NCBI RefSeq assembly: GCF_011813015.1
Contig: NZ_QHLQ01000028.1
Coordinates: 1-33,379, forward strand
DNA: 33,379 bases
Reading direction: 5' to 3'
Source: Parasedimentitalea denitrificans
Lineage (GTDB): Bacteria; Pseudomonadota; Alphaproteobacteria; Rhodobacterales; Rhodobacteraceae
How positions within the stretch are numbered: the first letter of the stretch is position 1; each line of letters begins with the position of its first letter. Positions 32,583 through 33,379 of this stretch are shown here, in pieces. The position numbers and the translations under genes were made by a program. The notes under the pieces are model-generated. The model had not been told where the DNA came from and made no database searches. It worked only from the letters and a program-made list of their open reading frames with translations.

Positions 32583-32801
32583 ATGCGAGCAAGTCTGCGC
32601 ACCAAAGCTATCGAAGTCTGCAACAAGAAAATCGCCGCCAAGGGCGAGGGCGTCGGCCTGTCGTTCTACGCCTTCTTTGCCAACAAAAATGACGACCCCG
32701 AACTGCTGATGGAGGCCGCAACCTGGTGGATCCAGACCCACGCTCTGGATCATTTTGAAAAGGCGGTGAAGGTGCGGGCGATGATCGAGGCCGGGGAGTA
32801 G
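32583..32801 (+). CDS. DUF6500-like small protein
   Basis: The protein has 72 residues and is highly charged and helical (MRASLRTKAIEVCNKKIAAK, then EGVGLSFYAFFANKNDDP). The size and pattern match a small conserved family I recall as DUF6500, not checked. The ATG follows the acetyltransferase stop immediately, so they are translationally linked. No function is known. Confidence 0.65.
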   Translation: MRASLRTKAIEVCNKKIAAKGEGVGLSFYAFFANKNDDPELLMEAATWWIQTHALDHFEKAVKVRAMIEAGE

Positions 32802-33013
32802 GCGAGAGTCACAGTTACAATGGCCGATGCCTTGATCAGTAGCTGAATGGTAAAAGTCCTGGTAAACCTTACTACCAAAACCACATTTGCGATCATCTAA
32901 CGCGACAGGTGCAAACGCGGAGCTACAATATGCACATATGTCTTGATTGGGACACTGAACAACGAGCGCAAACAGAAGATGGCACTCCACTTGGAAAGTA
33001 TCGGGGTGATGTA

Positions 33014-33282
33014 ATGAAGAAAGCCACAAACGCCGTTATTTTGGCCGCGGTAGTCCTTACTTTTAGGTCAAGTATGGGGTTCTCGTCTGATAGAAATCTA
33101 GCGTCTCTCGATGCGCACTTTGCAATAGGCAGTAATAAAAACGACCTTTTGGAATTTTTATCTAAAAACGACTTTAAAGTTTCCATCCTGGAAAATGGCG
33201 TATGGACTTCTAATGGGCGCCTCTCGACAACCCCATAGATTACATGGGTGAGGAAAGTAAGGTGAATTCTATTTGCCCGGAT
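33014..33282 (+). pseudogene. Small secreted gene, apparently frameshifted, next to an IS end
   Basis: ATG 33014 (GGGGTGATGTA just upstream) gives a signal-peptide-like start (MKKATNAVILAAVVLTFRSS) and an open frame to a stop at 33236-33238 (74 aa). After about 33205 another frame looks more coding-like and runs past that stop (PLDNPIDYMGEESKVNSIC), ending at the IS boundary near 33282. A single frameshift near 33205-33225 would join the two. The end is therefore uncertain, and if the shift is not real the intact product is 33014-33238. I do not recognise the family. Confidence 0.45.
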
Positions 33283-33379
33283 GGGCTTTGTTGCACAAAT
33301 AGGGTTGAGGTCGGACCTCCCCTGACACCGGACGGATTTAGCCTATCGCCTCTGTCTTGGGGATGCCAAGTGCAGTAAA
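33283..33379 (+). mobile_element. Left end of a probable IS5-family insertion sequence (cut by window edge)
   Basis: GGGCTTTGTTGCACAAAT (33283-33300) is the kind of terminal sequence I associate with IS5-family (IS427-type) elements, and the following ACGGATTTAGCCTATCGC and TCTTGGGGATGCCAAG also recall such elements in Rhodobacteraceae. This is from memory. The transposase would lie to the right of the window, and no target duplication could be checked because the other end is missing. Confidence 0.65.

Overview
The window looks like chromosome from a marine-type alphaproteobacterium of the Rhodobacterales (Roseobacter group). This rests on remembered family resemblance, not on a search. The markers are a DnaG/RpoD pair with an alphaproteobacterial RpoD carrying a long non-conserved region, a heterotetrameric sarcosine oxidase operon, an HlyU-like protein, TadE/TadG proteins, KpsC/KpsS capsule glycosyltransferases beside rib genes, and a GC-rich palindromic element of the kind scattered through Rhodobacteraceae genomes.

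Layout. (1) 1-4770 is an accessory block, visibly richer in A+T than the rest and filled mainly with unrecognised genes. It has a gene cut by the left edge, a plus-strand orphan, and a minus-strand run of five small genes (nucleotidyltransferase-fold protein, Cys-rich mini-protein, two membrane-anchored proteins, one soluble unknown). These are followed by a secreted Cys-rich protein and a decayed GNAT acetyltransferase of the TacT/AtaT toxin type. The block ends at the 3' end of a tRNA-Cys gene (4774-4847, minus), a classic integration site. (2) 4933-6858 (minus) has a corrinoid/Fe-S reductive-dehalogenase-like protein followed by a CbiX-type chelatase. (3) 7023-10313 has a small membrane protein and a minus-strand TadG/TadE/TadE-like operon. 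(4) 10647-12077 is a Glu/Leu/Phe/Val-type dehydrogenase with a strong terminator. (5) 12391-17472 is soxBDAG, encoding sarcosine oxidase. (6) 17967-22052 is dnaG and rpoD. (7) 22240-24954 holds small genes: HlyU-like, a small helical protein, three secreted proteins of which two are tandem paralogues, and YjbQ. (8) 25076-31969 is nrdR-ribD, then the convergent capsule genes kpsC, wza-like and kpsS, then ribE. (9) 32043-33379 holds a GNAT acetyltransferase, a DUF6500-like protein, a frameshifted small gene, and what looks like the left end of an IS5-family insertion sequence at the right edge.

How the genes work together. soxBDAG oxidises sarcosine to glycine, probably feeding methyl groups to folate. 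nrdR-ribD and ribE belong to ribonucleotide reductase control and riboflavin synthesis. kpsS, the Wza-like lipoprotein and kpsC build the Kdo linker and export path of a capsule, although the ABC transporter genes are not in the window. The best candidates for something undescribed are the minus-strand cluster at 999-3575 in the tRNA-Cys-linked block, the reductive-dehalogenase-like/CbiX pair, and the tandem secreted paralogues at 23574-24530. All three are inference and need comparative searches.
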